NCBI GenBank assembly: GCA_934432595.1 | Contig: CAKRYR010000010.1 | Location: forward strand, 22,837-86,836 | Direction of reading: 5' to 3' | DNA length: 64,000 bases | DNA from: an uncultured Lachnospiraceae bacterium | GTDB taxonomy: Bacteria > Bacillota > Clostridia > Lachnospirales > Lachnospiraceae | Shown: positions 44,908-53,151 of the stretch, piece after piece | Numbering within the stretch: position 1 is the stretch's first letter | How the letters are laid out: every line of letters starts with the position of its first letter | The notes under the pieces: model-generated | The model's input: the letters and a program-made list of their open reading frames with translations, nothing else | What the model was told of the DNA's origin: nothing | Databases searched by the model: none | Position numbers and translations under genes: made by a program

Positions 44908-44949
44908 TCCTCAATTCTATAATTTATTATTTAATAAAACCTATTTTAT

Positions 44950-46191
44950 CTAATCCTCAGTTGGACTATCTGTTTCACTTGGCGTTGTTCCATCATCAAC
45001 TTCTGGTTCCTTAGTCGCTACTGGTGGTTTTGTAATCTCTGGTTTTATAGTTGCTACTGGTGGTTTTGTGCTCTCTGGTTTCTTAGTTGGACTCACTGTA
45101 GCTGGATTGTCAAACATATCACTTGGATCATCTGGTGTATCTCCTCCACCATCATTATAATTATCGTCATTATCATCATCATAATTATCATCATCTACAT
45201 AATCATCATCATAATTATCATCGTAACTGTCATCATAATTATTATCAATATTATTACTATCTTTAGATGGTTTACTATTTGACATATCAACATTATTCTT
45301 ATCAACAACATCATCTAATACAGCAGCCGATAATTCCTTATATCCACCGCTTTCCATAGTTAATAAATAATCATAATATGCATAAGCATTCCTATCTACT
45401 ATATTAGCATCTAATTTATAATCATAATATTCATCTAAAGTAATATTATGATCAAATAAGTATTTTGCTAACTCCGTTCCAACATACCGAATATGCCATG
45501 GTTCGTATCCGTATCCTGTAATATTGCTCTTGTTTTTTGGATATCTTACAATAAATCCATATTTGTAACTATTTTCTGCCACCCATTTACCTTCTTTAGT
45601 TTCTCCAAACTTATCCGTTAATATACCATTCATTGTTGGACAAGATATGTCAATTGCTAATCCAGTTTGATGCTCGCTTGTACCTGCCATAGCTGAATAT
45701 ATTTGCGTATATTCAAAACCATTTTTTAATAAATTGTATTCATAAATTGTTTTCTGACGCTTATAAGATCTATATCCAGATACACCTTCTAATTCATATC
45801 CCGCACTCTTGGCCTCCTGAAATAGTATCTCTAAATTATCCGCTGCGACTTTTCTTAACTTTCTTTTTTCATCTTTATAATTAAAACTAAATTTTATATT
45901 TGGTTCAACTAAATCCTTAGGTACATAGTTTTCTGCCACTGTATATTCCTTGTTAACTAACACTGTTATTGAGTTAAGATTAGTATCTACAACTTTTTCT
46001 AACTTATCTTCATCTTTATTGGTCCCATTATTATCATCATTCCCATCCTCAGTATTCCACATTGCCTTAGTATCCCCATTATTTTGGCTAGCCTCTGCAT
46101 GTGACTTGTAATAAAACTTTATAGCAACTACTGCTACAAAAATAACTATTAAAAATATGGTACCTGTCCATATATAAATTTTCTTTTTCAT
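44950..46191 (-). CDS. VanY-type D,D-carboxypeptidase with acidic/proline-rich tail
   Basis: 413 residues. Peptidase M15B (LAS) that trims the terminal D-Ala of peptidoglycan stem peptides outside the cell. An N-terminal membrane anchor (IWTGTIFLIVIFVAVVAI) precedes the catalytic domain: SGYRSYKRQ, zinc motif SEHQTGLAIDIS and EPWHIRYVG. After residue ~310 comes an unusual tail: Asp/Tyr/Asn-rich repeats of the form DDNYDD followed by proline-rich repeats TKPPVATxxPE. The tail may bind Ca or the wall; no sortase signal. Divergent from spoIIR. Vancomycin resistance genes are absent, so this is ordinary wall remodelling. Confidence 0.88.
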   Translation of the reverse strand: MKKKIYIWTGTIFLIVIFVAVVAIKFYYKSHAEASQNNGDTKAMWNTEDGNDDNNGTNKDEDKLEKVVDTNLNSITVLVNKEYTVAENYVPKDLVEPNIKFSFNYKDEKRKLRKVAADNLEILFQEAKSAGYELEGVSGYRSYKRQKTIYEYNLLKNGFEYTQIYSAMAGTSEHQTGLAIDISCPTMNGILTDKFGETKEGKWVAENSYKYGFIVRYPKNKSNITGYGYEPWHIRYVGTELAKYLFDHNITLDEYYDYKLDANIVDRNAYAYYDYLLTMESGGYKELSAAVLDDVVDKNNVDMSNSKPSKDSNNIDNNYDDSYDDNYDDDYVDDDNYDDDNDDNYNDGGGDTPDDPSDMFDNPATVSPTKKPESTKPPVATIKPEITKPPVATKEPEVDDGTTPSETDSPTED

Positions 46192-46354
46192 AACGTACCT
46201 TCCTATATATAACCAACTTGTTTTTAGACAACGATTGTAATATTTTACCTTTTAATTATACCATAAAATATAATTCTCTTCAAACATATGTATATTATAT
46301 TTGATTAATGTCCATACTTCAATTATCCCCATAATAATTGAAAGGAGTTCATAT

Positions 46355-46993
46355 ATGAAAAAATATATTACATACCTTATTCTAATAATAACCACACTAC
46401 TTGTATATTCTAAATGCACGAAGACTACAAACACTAATTACAACGATTTACAAAAAGATATATCTAAAAAAATAATTCGCTTTCATGTAATTGGCAATAG
46501 TAATACTGAATACGATCAATCACTAAAATTACATATAAAAAATGCCATAGTACAAGAACTAGAACCTATTCTTTATAATGTAGATAATATATCTTCTGCT
46601 CGTAAAATAATTTACAAAAATCTACCTTTAATTAATCATATTGCAAAACGTGAATTAATTAAGCACAATTCATCTTACTCGGTTAAGACAACTATGTCAA
46701 CCCGTTTTTTCCCAATCAAGCAATATGGTGATATGACATTGCCTGAAGGAGAATACGAATCAGTCTGTGTAGAGCTCGGTGATGCTGTAGGTAAAAATTG
46801 GTGGTGTGTGCTTTACCCTTCATTATGTTTCATAGATTGCACCTATTCTGTACTACCTTCCGAATCTAAAGACAAACTTAGCAAAGTCCTTACTTCAGAC
46901 GAATATAACTATATTATTAATGATAAAACTACTACAATTCATTATAAATCCGCCATCTATAATTTTTTTAAAAACCACTTTGCTCTTAAGTAG
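46355..46993 (+). CDS. spoIIR: Stage II sporulation protein R
   Basis: 212 residues. Secreted forespore signal that activates the SpoIIGA protease so that sigma-E is processed in the mother cell. Signal/membrane start KKYITYLILIITTLLVY, then the conserved core IIRFHVIGNSNTEYDQSLKL and the C-terminal PEGEYESVCVELG with NWWCVLYPSLCF. GAAAGGAG precedes ATG 46355; the longer frame from 46301 has no SD. Single gene, divergent from the carboxypeptidase, its stop two bases from the convergent ispE stop. Together with the sipL-like gene it suggests sporulation capacity or ancestry. Confidence 0.9.
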   Translation: MKKYITYLILIITTLLVYSKCTKTTNTNYNDLQKDISKKIIRFHVIGNSNTEYDQSLKLHIKNAIVQELEPILYNVDNISSARKIIYKNLPLINHIAKRELIKHNSSYSVKTTMSTRFFPIKQYGDMTLPEGEYESVCVELGDAVGKNWWCVLYPSLCFIDCTYSVLPSESKDKLSKVLTSDEYNYIINDKTTTIHYKSAIYNFFKNHFALK

Positions 46994-46995
46994 TA

Positions 46996-47856
46996 CTAAT
47001 ACAATGTTGTAACTAAAGCTTTATCTAAAACAAAATGTTTTTTTACTTCATCGCAAGCAAGTTGAGCAGTTTGTATATCATTAAACATAGCAAATACAGT
47101 TGGACCGCTTCCACTCATTAATGAATTTATTGCCCCCGCCTGTATTAAACTTTCCTTTATTTCATTTATAACACCGTATTTATTAACCGTAACGCTCTCG
47201 AGAATATTTCCCATATTAAAGAATAGATCTCGTTTATTATCATTTTCTATACAATCTAACATATAATCTATATTAGGGTGATATGCTCCTTCATTTAAAT
47301 TTAAATTATCATACACATATTTTGTTGAAACAGCTATATCTGGTTTTGCTATTACCACATAATCCCCTTTAATTCTATTAAGAGGAGTCAAAATCTCACC
47401 TATTCCTTCTGCTAAAACTGTTCCTCCCATTATACAGTATGGTACATCTGCTCCTAATCTTTTTCCTAATTCTCTTAACTTGCTTTCAGGTAAATTAAGT
47501 TCAAACAACTGATTCATTCCTTTTATTGCAGCTGCACAATCTGTACTTCCTCCAGCCATCCCTGCAGCAATAGGAATATTTTTTTTTAATTTGGCCCTTA
47601 CTCCTTTTTGTACATTATATTCTTCCTTCATAAGTTTTATTGCCTTATATACCAAATTTCCTTCGTCAGTTTCTAAGCTATCTATATTAGTCTCTAACTC
47701 TATATTATCTTCTTCTATAACCTCCATCATCAATACATCATACAAATCAACGGTCTGCATAATCATTTTAACCTCATGATAACCATCTTCTCTTTTTCCT
47801 AAAACATCTAATCCAAGATTTATCTTCGCATATGCTTTTAATTCTAACTTTTTCAT
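46996..47856 (-). CDS. ispE: 4-diphosphocytidyl-2-C-methyl-D-erythritol kinase
   Basis: 286 residues. GHMP kinase of the non-mevalonate (MEP) isoprenoid pathway; phosphorylates CDP-ME. N-terminal LKAYAKINLGLDVLGKREDGYHEV, the ATP-binding PIAAGMAGGSTDCAAA, and the C-terminal MSGSGPTVFAMF are diagnostic. GAGGTGA precedes the ATG. In related Firmicutes ispE lies near veg, as it does loosely here. Convergent with spoIIR without a terminator between them, so the two 3' untranslated regions must overlap. Confidence 0.96.
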   Translation of the reverse strand: MKKLELKAYAKINLGLDVLGKREDGYHEVKMIMQTVDLYDVLMMEVIEEDNIELETNIDSLETDEGNLVYKAIKLMKEEYNVQKGVRAKLKKNIPIAAGMAGGSTDCAAAIKGMNQLFELNLPESKLRELGKRLGADVPYCIMGGTVLAEGIGEILTPLNRIKGDYVVIAKPDIAVSTKYVYDNLNLNEGAYHPNIDYMLDCIENDNKRDLFFNMGNILESVTVNKYGVINEIKESLIQAGAINSLMSGSGPTVFAMFNDIQTAQLACDEVKKHFVLDKALVTTLY

Positions 47857-48031
47857 TTATTCACCTCATAATAGTTCTTTCATTTTCCAAAAATTCCTTG
47901 TAATTTACTTTAGCATTTCTATTATTTTTTTTCAATATATTCTTATTAATCAAACACTAATATTATCCGATAAAATAATAAGTACAATGGATTTGTATTT
48001 AATACAATTTTTTCACCAAGGAGGGTTATAT

Positions 48032-48655
48032 ATGGATACGACAATAAGTACCTATAGCAATGTAGTTTCAACAACATATAATAATAAAACTTCAAAAACT
48101 ACAGAAAAGGAAACTGACACAACAAAATCAACTACAGAAAATACAAAAGTAAATAAAAAAGATGACACTGCTGTTGTATATGAAAAATCATCAGAAACAA
48201 ATGTGTCCGGCAAACAAAAACCAGATACAGAACTTATTGCTAAGTTAAAAGCTGATTCTGAACAAAGAACCAATCAACTATATAGTCTTGTTAAAAAAAT
48301 GTTTAATAAACAAGGAATAACCTATAACAACTCACAAGAAATGTTTTCAATATTAAGAAGTGGTAATTTTACTGCTGATCCAGATACAATATCTCAGGCA
48401 AAAGAAGATATTTCTGAAGATGGCTATTGGGGTGTAAAACAAACTTCTGATAGACTTGTATCATTTGCCCAAGCTTTATCCGGTAACGATCCAGAACAAG
48501 CAGATAAAATGATTGCAGCTGTTAAAAAAGGTTTTGAGCAAGCAACTAAAACTTGGGGTGGAAAGCTCCCAGATATATGTCAAAACACCCTTGATACCGC
48601 TATAGAAAAACTCGAGAAATGGCGTGATGGAATTAATACTAATGAAGAAAATTAA
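48032..48655 (+). CDS. Uncharacterised conserved protein (DUF5610-like C-terminus)
   Basis: 207 residues, no signal peptide or membrane helix. The N-terminal ~65 residues are a Thr/Lys/Ser-rich low-complexity region (NKTSKTTEKETDTTKSTTEN). The C-terminal domain is helical and distinctive: EDGYWGVKQTSDRLVSFAQA, LSGNDPEQADKMIAAVKKGF and EQATKTWGGKLPDICQNTLD. I recall the pattern 'G..QTSDR...FA.ALSGGDP' followed by 'GF..A...WG..LPDI' from hypothetical proteins (DUF5610-like) of unknown function. AAGGAGGG serves the ATG at 48032; the longer frame from 47987 is not supported. Own terminator. Between ispE and the sipL-like gene. Confidence 0.7.
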   Translation: MDTTISTYSNVVSTTYNNKTSKTTEKETDTTKSTTENTKVNKKDDTAVVYEKSSETNVSGKQKPDTELIAKLKADSEQRTNQLYSLVKKMFNKQGITYNNSQEMFSILRSGNFTADPDTISQAKEDISEDGYWGVKQTSDRLVSFAQALSGNDPEQADKMIAAVKKGFEQATKTWGGKLPDICQNTLDTAIEKLEKWRDGINTNEEN

Positions 48656-48692
48656 AAATAACATTTTCAAAATTTTCATATAATAAGAATTA

Positions 48693-48722
48693 AAAGCTCT
48701 TTGGAAATATCCCATAGAGCTT
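48693..48722 (+). terminator. Terminator
   Basis: AAAGCTCT (48693-48700) / AGAGCTTT (48715-48722) followed by T-run. Confidence 0.8.
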
Positions 48723-48773
48723 TTTTATTTGCTGTCCTTAATTTATAACCACATTCCTTACATAAGACATTCT

Positions 48774-50324
48774 TTAACATTTCTTAACTATCAACAATTT
48801 ATCTCCTTTTTTTATGTCTTTATCCACAATTTTATTTATTTCTCTCAACATATCCACAGTTGTATAGAATTTTTTTGCCACTGTCCATAAATTGTCTCCA
48901 TCTTTCACAAGATATCCTATCATTGAACACATACTGTTCATCTCTTCTTTTGTAAAATCCTTCATCTCAATATCGCTAATTATATTTTCTTTTACATTTT
49001 CAAATACAATTGTATCTAAATTAATTCCTGCTTTAATCTCAATATCATTTCCTGTTAGCATTGCAATTCCTATCTGTTCTATATATGGCTTAACATCATA
49101 TATGCAATCCTTATTTATCCCCTTAACTTCTATAATATGTGAAAACGGAATAATTTCTTGTAATGAATTTAAAGGTTTTTCGTTATTATTTGATATATAA
49201 AGTATATTAATTTCTATTATTCCTTCTATCCCAATCCCATTCTCAACGATATTAATATCATCCATTTTAATATTCGCAACACTATTACACACCTGTAATA
49301 TATCTCGATTCTGTTCTTTCAAATTTATCTTTTCATTTACACGAAATGCTGTATTATTTTTTAGCAATAACTTCATACATTCAACTTTATCAATTATTGG
49401 CATTAACTTCCTTTGTATTGAATATATATCTTGTAAAATATTCAAATATTCTTCATTATATATTTTTATTCCTAAATCTAACATTACATCTACATCTATA
49501 ATTCTTTTTTCACCATCATCGTCTGGTTTAACATTTATGTCTTTTTCCACAAGTTTTTCCTCAATATCGTCAATCATATTCTCATCTATTCCGCTTACTT
49601 CAACCTCTCCCGAATAAGGTATTTCCTTTTCTAAACACTCGTATTCATCATCTTCCGTCTTATATATAATAAAAACTGACAATTCTCCTTTAATACCGAT
49701 TTTCTCATTTAATAATCTAGTATCACAATTTATTATCCTTACATCAGAATATAATATTTCTAATATGTTATTTTTACTTGATTGTAACTGTATTTCCTCT
49801 TTTATTCTAAATATATCCTTCTTATTAACAACCAGCCTTGAATAACCCATTTGTCTTTCTAATGTTTGAACATCATCACATTCTTCTATTCCCACGACCG
49901 CTTTTTTTGCTTCAATTACCTCTTCCTTTATATACAATGTAACTAATCCTTTTATACTTATTTTTCTTGAATTAATTATACCAACAGATAAATCATCTAG
50001 GTTTCCCTTTAAACTTATATTTGTATTATTTTCCACATCTGGCAAATTTACAATTTCATTAAACGAAAGCATTTCCGTTATACTATGTATTGTTCCATTT
50101 TCATACTCACTCACATATAATATTGTACACTTTAATCTACCTCGTACCTCTAATTTCTCATTATGCATTTTAAACTCATCAATTATAACTTCTCCTTGCT
50201 CTCTAATTATTTTATCAATATCTGGCTTTGTATCACTTACTATAAAATCATCATCAAGAGTTATTTGATATACATTTGAGTTCATAATTTTATTTATATT
50301 TATATTATCAGTAACTATATTCAT
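48774..50324 (-). CDS. SipL-like SPOCS (DUF3794)/LysM sporulation protein
   Basis: 516 residues. Contains repeated SPOCS (DUF3794) modules (VSDTKPDIDKIIREQGEVII, then LKCTILYVSEYENGTIHSI, with further copies around 180-280 and 330-450) and a C-terminal LysM domain (YLVKDGDNLWTVAKKFYTTV, ending KKGDKLLIVKK). This is the architecture of SipL, which in Clostridioides difficile binds SpoIVA and is needed for spore coat assembly around the forespore. No signal peptide, as expected for a mother-cell cytosolic protein. GAGG upstream of the ATG. Second sporulation gene in the window. Orthology to SipL is likely but not tested. Confidence 0.85.
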   Translation of the reverse strand: MNIVTDNININKIMNSNVYQITLDDDFIVSDTKPDIDKIIREQGEVIIDEFKMHNEKLEVRGRLKCTILYVSEYENGTIHSITEMLSFNEIVNLPDVENNTNISLKGNLDDLSVGIINSRKISIKGLVTLYIKEEVIEAKKAVVGIEECDDVQTLERQMGYSRLVVNKKDIFRIKEEIQLQSSKNNILEILYSDVRIINCDTRLLNEKIGIKGELSVFIIYKTEDDEYECLEKEIPYSGEVEVSGIDENMIDDIEEKLVEKDINVKPDDDGEKRIIDVDVMLDLGIKIYNEEYLNILQDIYSIQRKLMPIIDKVECMKLLLKNNTAFRVNEKINLKEQNRDILQVCNSVANIKMDDINIVENGIGIEGIIEINILYISNNNEKPLNSLQEIIPFSHIIEVKGINKDCIYDVKPYIEQIGIAMLTGNDIEIKAGINLDTIVFENVKENIISDIEMKDFTKEEMNSMCSMIGYLVKDGDNLWTVAKKFYTTVDMLREINKIVDKDIKKGDKLLIVKKC

Positions 50325-50475
50325 TTTTAAACCTCACCATTACTCTTTATAAATAATATATGTATATCTTTTCATAATTATGACTACAGTAGAGAGTCCC
50401 TTACAAATATTCTTTAGAAATTTACTAGAACAAAGAGTCGCAAGAAATGCGACGCAATTTCTTCGTCTATTAAAT

Positions 50476-50529
50476 AATAAAAGACCAATATGTAATTATT
50501 CATAAACAATTACATATTAGTCTTTTATT
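50476..50529 (-). terminator. Terminator of veg, unusually long stem
   Basis: 22-bp arms (50476-50497, 50508-50529) with one mismatch, ten-base loop. The gene-free stretch 50325-50650 otherwise shows a short hairpin GTCGC..GCGAC near 50438-50453 and nothing coding. Confidence 0.85.
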
Positions 50530-50650
50530 ATCCATACTTAGCTATCTACGTGAACCAAATCCACATAAATCATACAATAATACACTACCCATTATATTAT
50601 CATACTAAGTCTAAAATACTAAGTATCGCACAAATCTCCTCCACGATGGT

Positions 50651-50899
50651 CTAGTTACAAATAGTTAACTGTACATCTTTTGTTAGTACATCTGTATAAC
50701 TATATGAAACAAATTTATTCCTAATATTTTTTGTTTCATCATTCGCAACTTTAATTGTAAAAATACTAGGATATGTCTCTGTAATAATACCTTCAGAAAC
50801 ATTATATCTGTGTCTACCCATATTAGCTCTGACTCTTACTTTTTGACCAACGTAGTTTCCTAGTACTTTACGTACTTGGTTTACGTCTGCTTGCCTCAT
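50651..50899 (-). CDS. veg: Veg family protein
   Basis: 82 residues. Small SH3-like-barrel protein of the Veg/DUF1021 family; in Bacillus subtilis Veg stimulates biofilm formation and is very highly expressed. Signature: VRKVLGNYVGQKVRVRANMG followed by RRKY-like RHRYNVSEGIITETYPSIFTI. An in-frame GTG at 50911 overlaps the SD GGAG, so ATG 50899 is preferred. It has an excellent promoter and a long terminator, consistent with abundant expression. Confidence 0.93.
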   Translation of the reverse strand: MRQADVNQVRKVLGNYVGQKVRVRANMGRHRYNVSEGIITETYPSIFTIKVANDETKNIRNKFVSYSYTDVLTKDVQLTICN

Positions 50900-50933
50900 A
50901 ATAATCTTCACTCCATTCTTCTAGACTATTATT

Positions 50934-50962
50934 ACTATACCTTTTTAAAAAAATTATGTCAA
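50934..50962 (-). promoter_or_regulatory. Strong veg promoter
   Basis: TTGACA (50957-50962), 17 bases, TATAGT (50934-50939). Leader of about 30 nt. Confidence 0.8.
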
Positions 50963-51187
50963 ATTAGCACAACTAGTAATTGTCCATTATTAACAAAAAA
51001 TTGCACAATTTTTTTCTTTTTTCGTCAAATTAAGTAATAATTTTTTGCTATTTATTATACAGTATGTTCCATTTTTCAAAATTTTATACAAAAACAGTTA
51101 AAATTAAGCTAATTAATTTGAGCATATTCACGTTTTTAATATTTAATGTTTAAATTTTTATAAATTTATTATATACTAACAGTTTAA

Positions 51188-51598
51188 CTAATCATCGTAT
51201 AATATCTTTCTATTCAAATACCCTGTTTTAATAACTACATACGGATATGATGGTGCCTTTAATACTAAATCATTTTCTTTAGGTCCTATAAGTATCGTAT
51301 CAACACATAAAGCATCCTTTGTTAAATAAACTTCCTTCACATTGATGCTATATCCTCCAGTATCTTGTTTACCATATCCAATGCATATATACATCTCATC
51401 ATCATCTTTATATGATAAATGGAATTTTTCTTCCCTCTTTTGAGCAATAATTTTTTGCAATTCCTCTGGTACATCTCCTTGTTGTACTATTGTAAATTCA
51501 ATATTCTTTTCCTTTTCCCTTGAAATTTTCCTCCCGCATCCCATATTTATTACAATTACAATTAAAAAAAATAATAAAATAATTTTCTTTCTATTCAC
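51188..51598 (-). CDS. PrcB-domain lipoprotein
   Basis: 136 residues. Lipoprotein signal KKIILLFFLIVIVINMGC with lipobox Cys, then a short linker and a PrcB_C-like beta domain: EKFHLSYKDDDEMYICIGYG, KQDTGGYSINVKEVYLTKDA and the end KAPSYPYVVIKT. This domain occurs in protease-complex subunit PrcB and many small Firmicutes lipoproteins; function there is unknown. The reading frame can be opened at ATG 51622, but GGAG seven bases before GTG 51598 marks the better start. Single gene between veg and the divergent aminopeptidase. Confidence 0.82.
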   Translation of the reverse strand: MNRKKIILLFFLIVIVINMGCGRKISREKEKNIEFTIVQQGDVPEELQKIIAQKREEKFHLSYKDDDEMYICIGYGKQDTGGYSINVKEVYLTKDALCVDTILIGPKENDLVLKAPSYPYVVIKTGYLNRKILYDD

Positions 51599-51799
51599 TA
51601 AGTATCTCCATTCTGTTATCATCTTAATAAATATATTTATTATTATATCTAATTAAAAATTCTAATTTTAATTGAATTCTACTATAATTTGCGTTAACAT
51701 ATATTGGATGTATTCTTTATTAAATAAATATCATTCTTTTTACATATAATATATATATTCAAAAGAATACATTAAAACACTTTTGAACGGAGGATTATT

Positions 51800-53092
51800 A
51801 TGAACTATACAAAACAATTATTAGATTATATAAGCAATTCACCTTCACCTTTTCATGTTGTAGAATACAGTAGCTCAATGTTAAAAGATGCAGGTTTTAA
51901 GGAATTAGATCCTAGCCAAAACTGGTCACTAGAACCAAATGCAGGTTATTATATAAACCAATATGGTACAACTTTATTAGCATTTACAACTGGCAAGACT
52001 ATTGATGAGATGTCATCTGTACGCATGGCAAATGCACACACAGATCAACCATGTTTCAGAGTAAAGCCAAATCCTATTCTATTAGAAAAAGGATACCTTA
52101 AAGTCAATACCGAAACTTATGGTGGTGTTATACTCAATACTTGGCTTGATCGTCCTTTATCGCTAGCAGGTAAGGTTGTATTAAAGAGTGATGATGTTTT
52201 TAATCCAAAGACTACACTAATAGACTTTGCAAGACCTTTACTTACAATTCCAAACCTTGCAATACATCTAAACCGTGATATTAACAAAGGCGTTGAACTT
52301 AATAAACAAACTCATATGCTGCCTATCCTAGGAATGATTAATGATACGCTTAATAATGATGATTATTTTCTTAATATCATTGCTGAAGAATTACATGTTA
52401 AACCAGAAGAAATTATTGATTTTGATTTATATGTTTATCTTTATGAAAATGGTACAACTCTAGGTATAAATAATGAATTTATCTCTTCTCCAAGATTAGA
52501 TAATTTGACATCCTCATTAGCCCTAATAAATGGTTTAATTGCGTCTAAGAACAATGAGAATAGTAATATTAATATAATTGGTTTGTTTGATAATGAAGAA
52601 GTAGGAAGTAGTACAAAACAAGGTGCAGATTCAATGGTATCTAATATCCTACTAACTAAAATATTTGCTGGATTAGGTAAATCACAAGTTGATGCCTACA
52701 ATATAATACCAAAAAGCTTTTGTATATCTATGGATGTTGCCCACGCACTTCACCCAAATTACTCAGCAAAAAGTGACCCAACCAACATTGCTGTTCTTAA
52801 TGGTGGTGTAGTTCTAAAAATAGATACTACACAAAGATATGCATCTGATATAGAAGCATTAGCAACTATAGAACAATTATGTAAAAATAATAACATAGAT
52901 TATCAGAAATACGTTAACCGTTCAGATGCTTTAGGTGGTTCTACACTCGGTTCCATCTCATCAACATGGCTACCAATGAAAACTGTAGATTTAGGTATGC
53001 CAATGCTTGCAATGCATTCAGCAAGAGAACTTATTGGTGTTAAAGATCAAGAGATGCTTGTTAAACTAGCAGAAGCATACTTTACAAAATAA
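51800..53092 (+). CDS. apeB: M18 family aminopeptidase
   Basis: 430 residues. Cytoplasmic di-zinc aminopeptidase of the M18 (aspartyl aminopeptidase-like) family. Metal-binding segments: MANAHTDQPCFRVKPNP, GLFDNEEVGSSTKQGADS with the general-base Glu pair, SMDVAHALHPNY and the C-terminal MLAMHSARE. N-terminal ISNSPSPFHVVEYSSSML is typical. Full length. CGGAGG upstream of the ATG. Own terminator shared with the convergent phosphoglucomutase gene. Symbol follows the bacterial M18 name. Confidence 0.93.
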   Translation: MNYTKQLLDYISNSPSPFHVVEYSSSMLKDAGFKELDPSQNWSLEPNAGYYINQYGTTLLAFTTGKTIDEMSSVRMANAHTDQPCFRVKPNPILLEKGYLKVNTETYGGVILNTWLDRPLSLAGKVVLKSDDVFNPKTTLIDFARPLLTIPNLAIHLNRDINKGVELNKQTHMLPILGMINDTLNNDDYFLNIIAEELHVKPEEIIDFDLYVYLYENGTTLGINNEFISSPRLDNLTSSLALINGLIASKNNENSNINIIGLFDNEEVGSSTKQGADSMVSNILLTKIFAGLGKSQVDAYNIIPKSFCISMDVAHALHPNYSAKSDPTNIAVLNGGVVLKIDTTQRYASDIEALATIEQLCKNNNIDYQKYVNRSDALGGSTLGSISSTWLPMKTVDLGMPMLAMHSARELIGVKDQEMLVKLAEAYFTK

Positions 53093-53103
53093 CAAATAAT
53101 TAG

Positions 53104-53147
53104 AATAAATAAGAAGCCTCTTTTAAACAAGAGACTTCTTATTTATT
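53104..53147. terminator. Bidirectional terminator apeB/pgcA
   Basis: Arms 53104-53122 and 53129-53147, AATAAATAAGAAG..CTCTT with one internal mismatch, six-base loop; ends in A- and T-rich arms. Confidence 0.85.
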
Positions 53148-53151
53148 TACA

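Noticed and set aside
45120..45270. CRISPR-like short repeats
   Set aside because: They are degenerate coding repeats for an Asp-rich protein tract, without spacers of equal size.
41210..46191. Vancomycin-resistance cluster (ddl plus VanY-type peptidase)
   Set aside because: The ligase has the Tyr-type omega loop of D-Ala:D-Ala enzymes; no VanH, VanX or VanS/R genes are nearby and the two genes are on different strands and operons.
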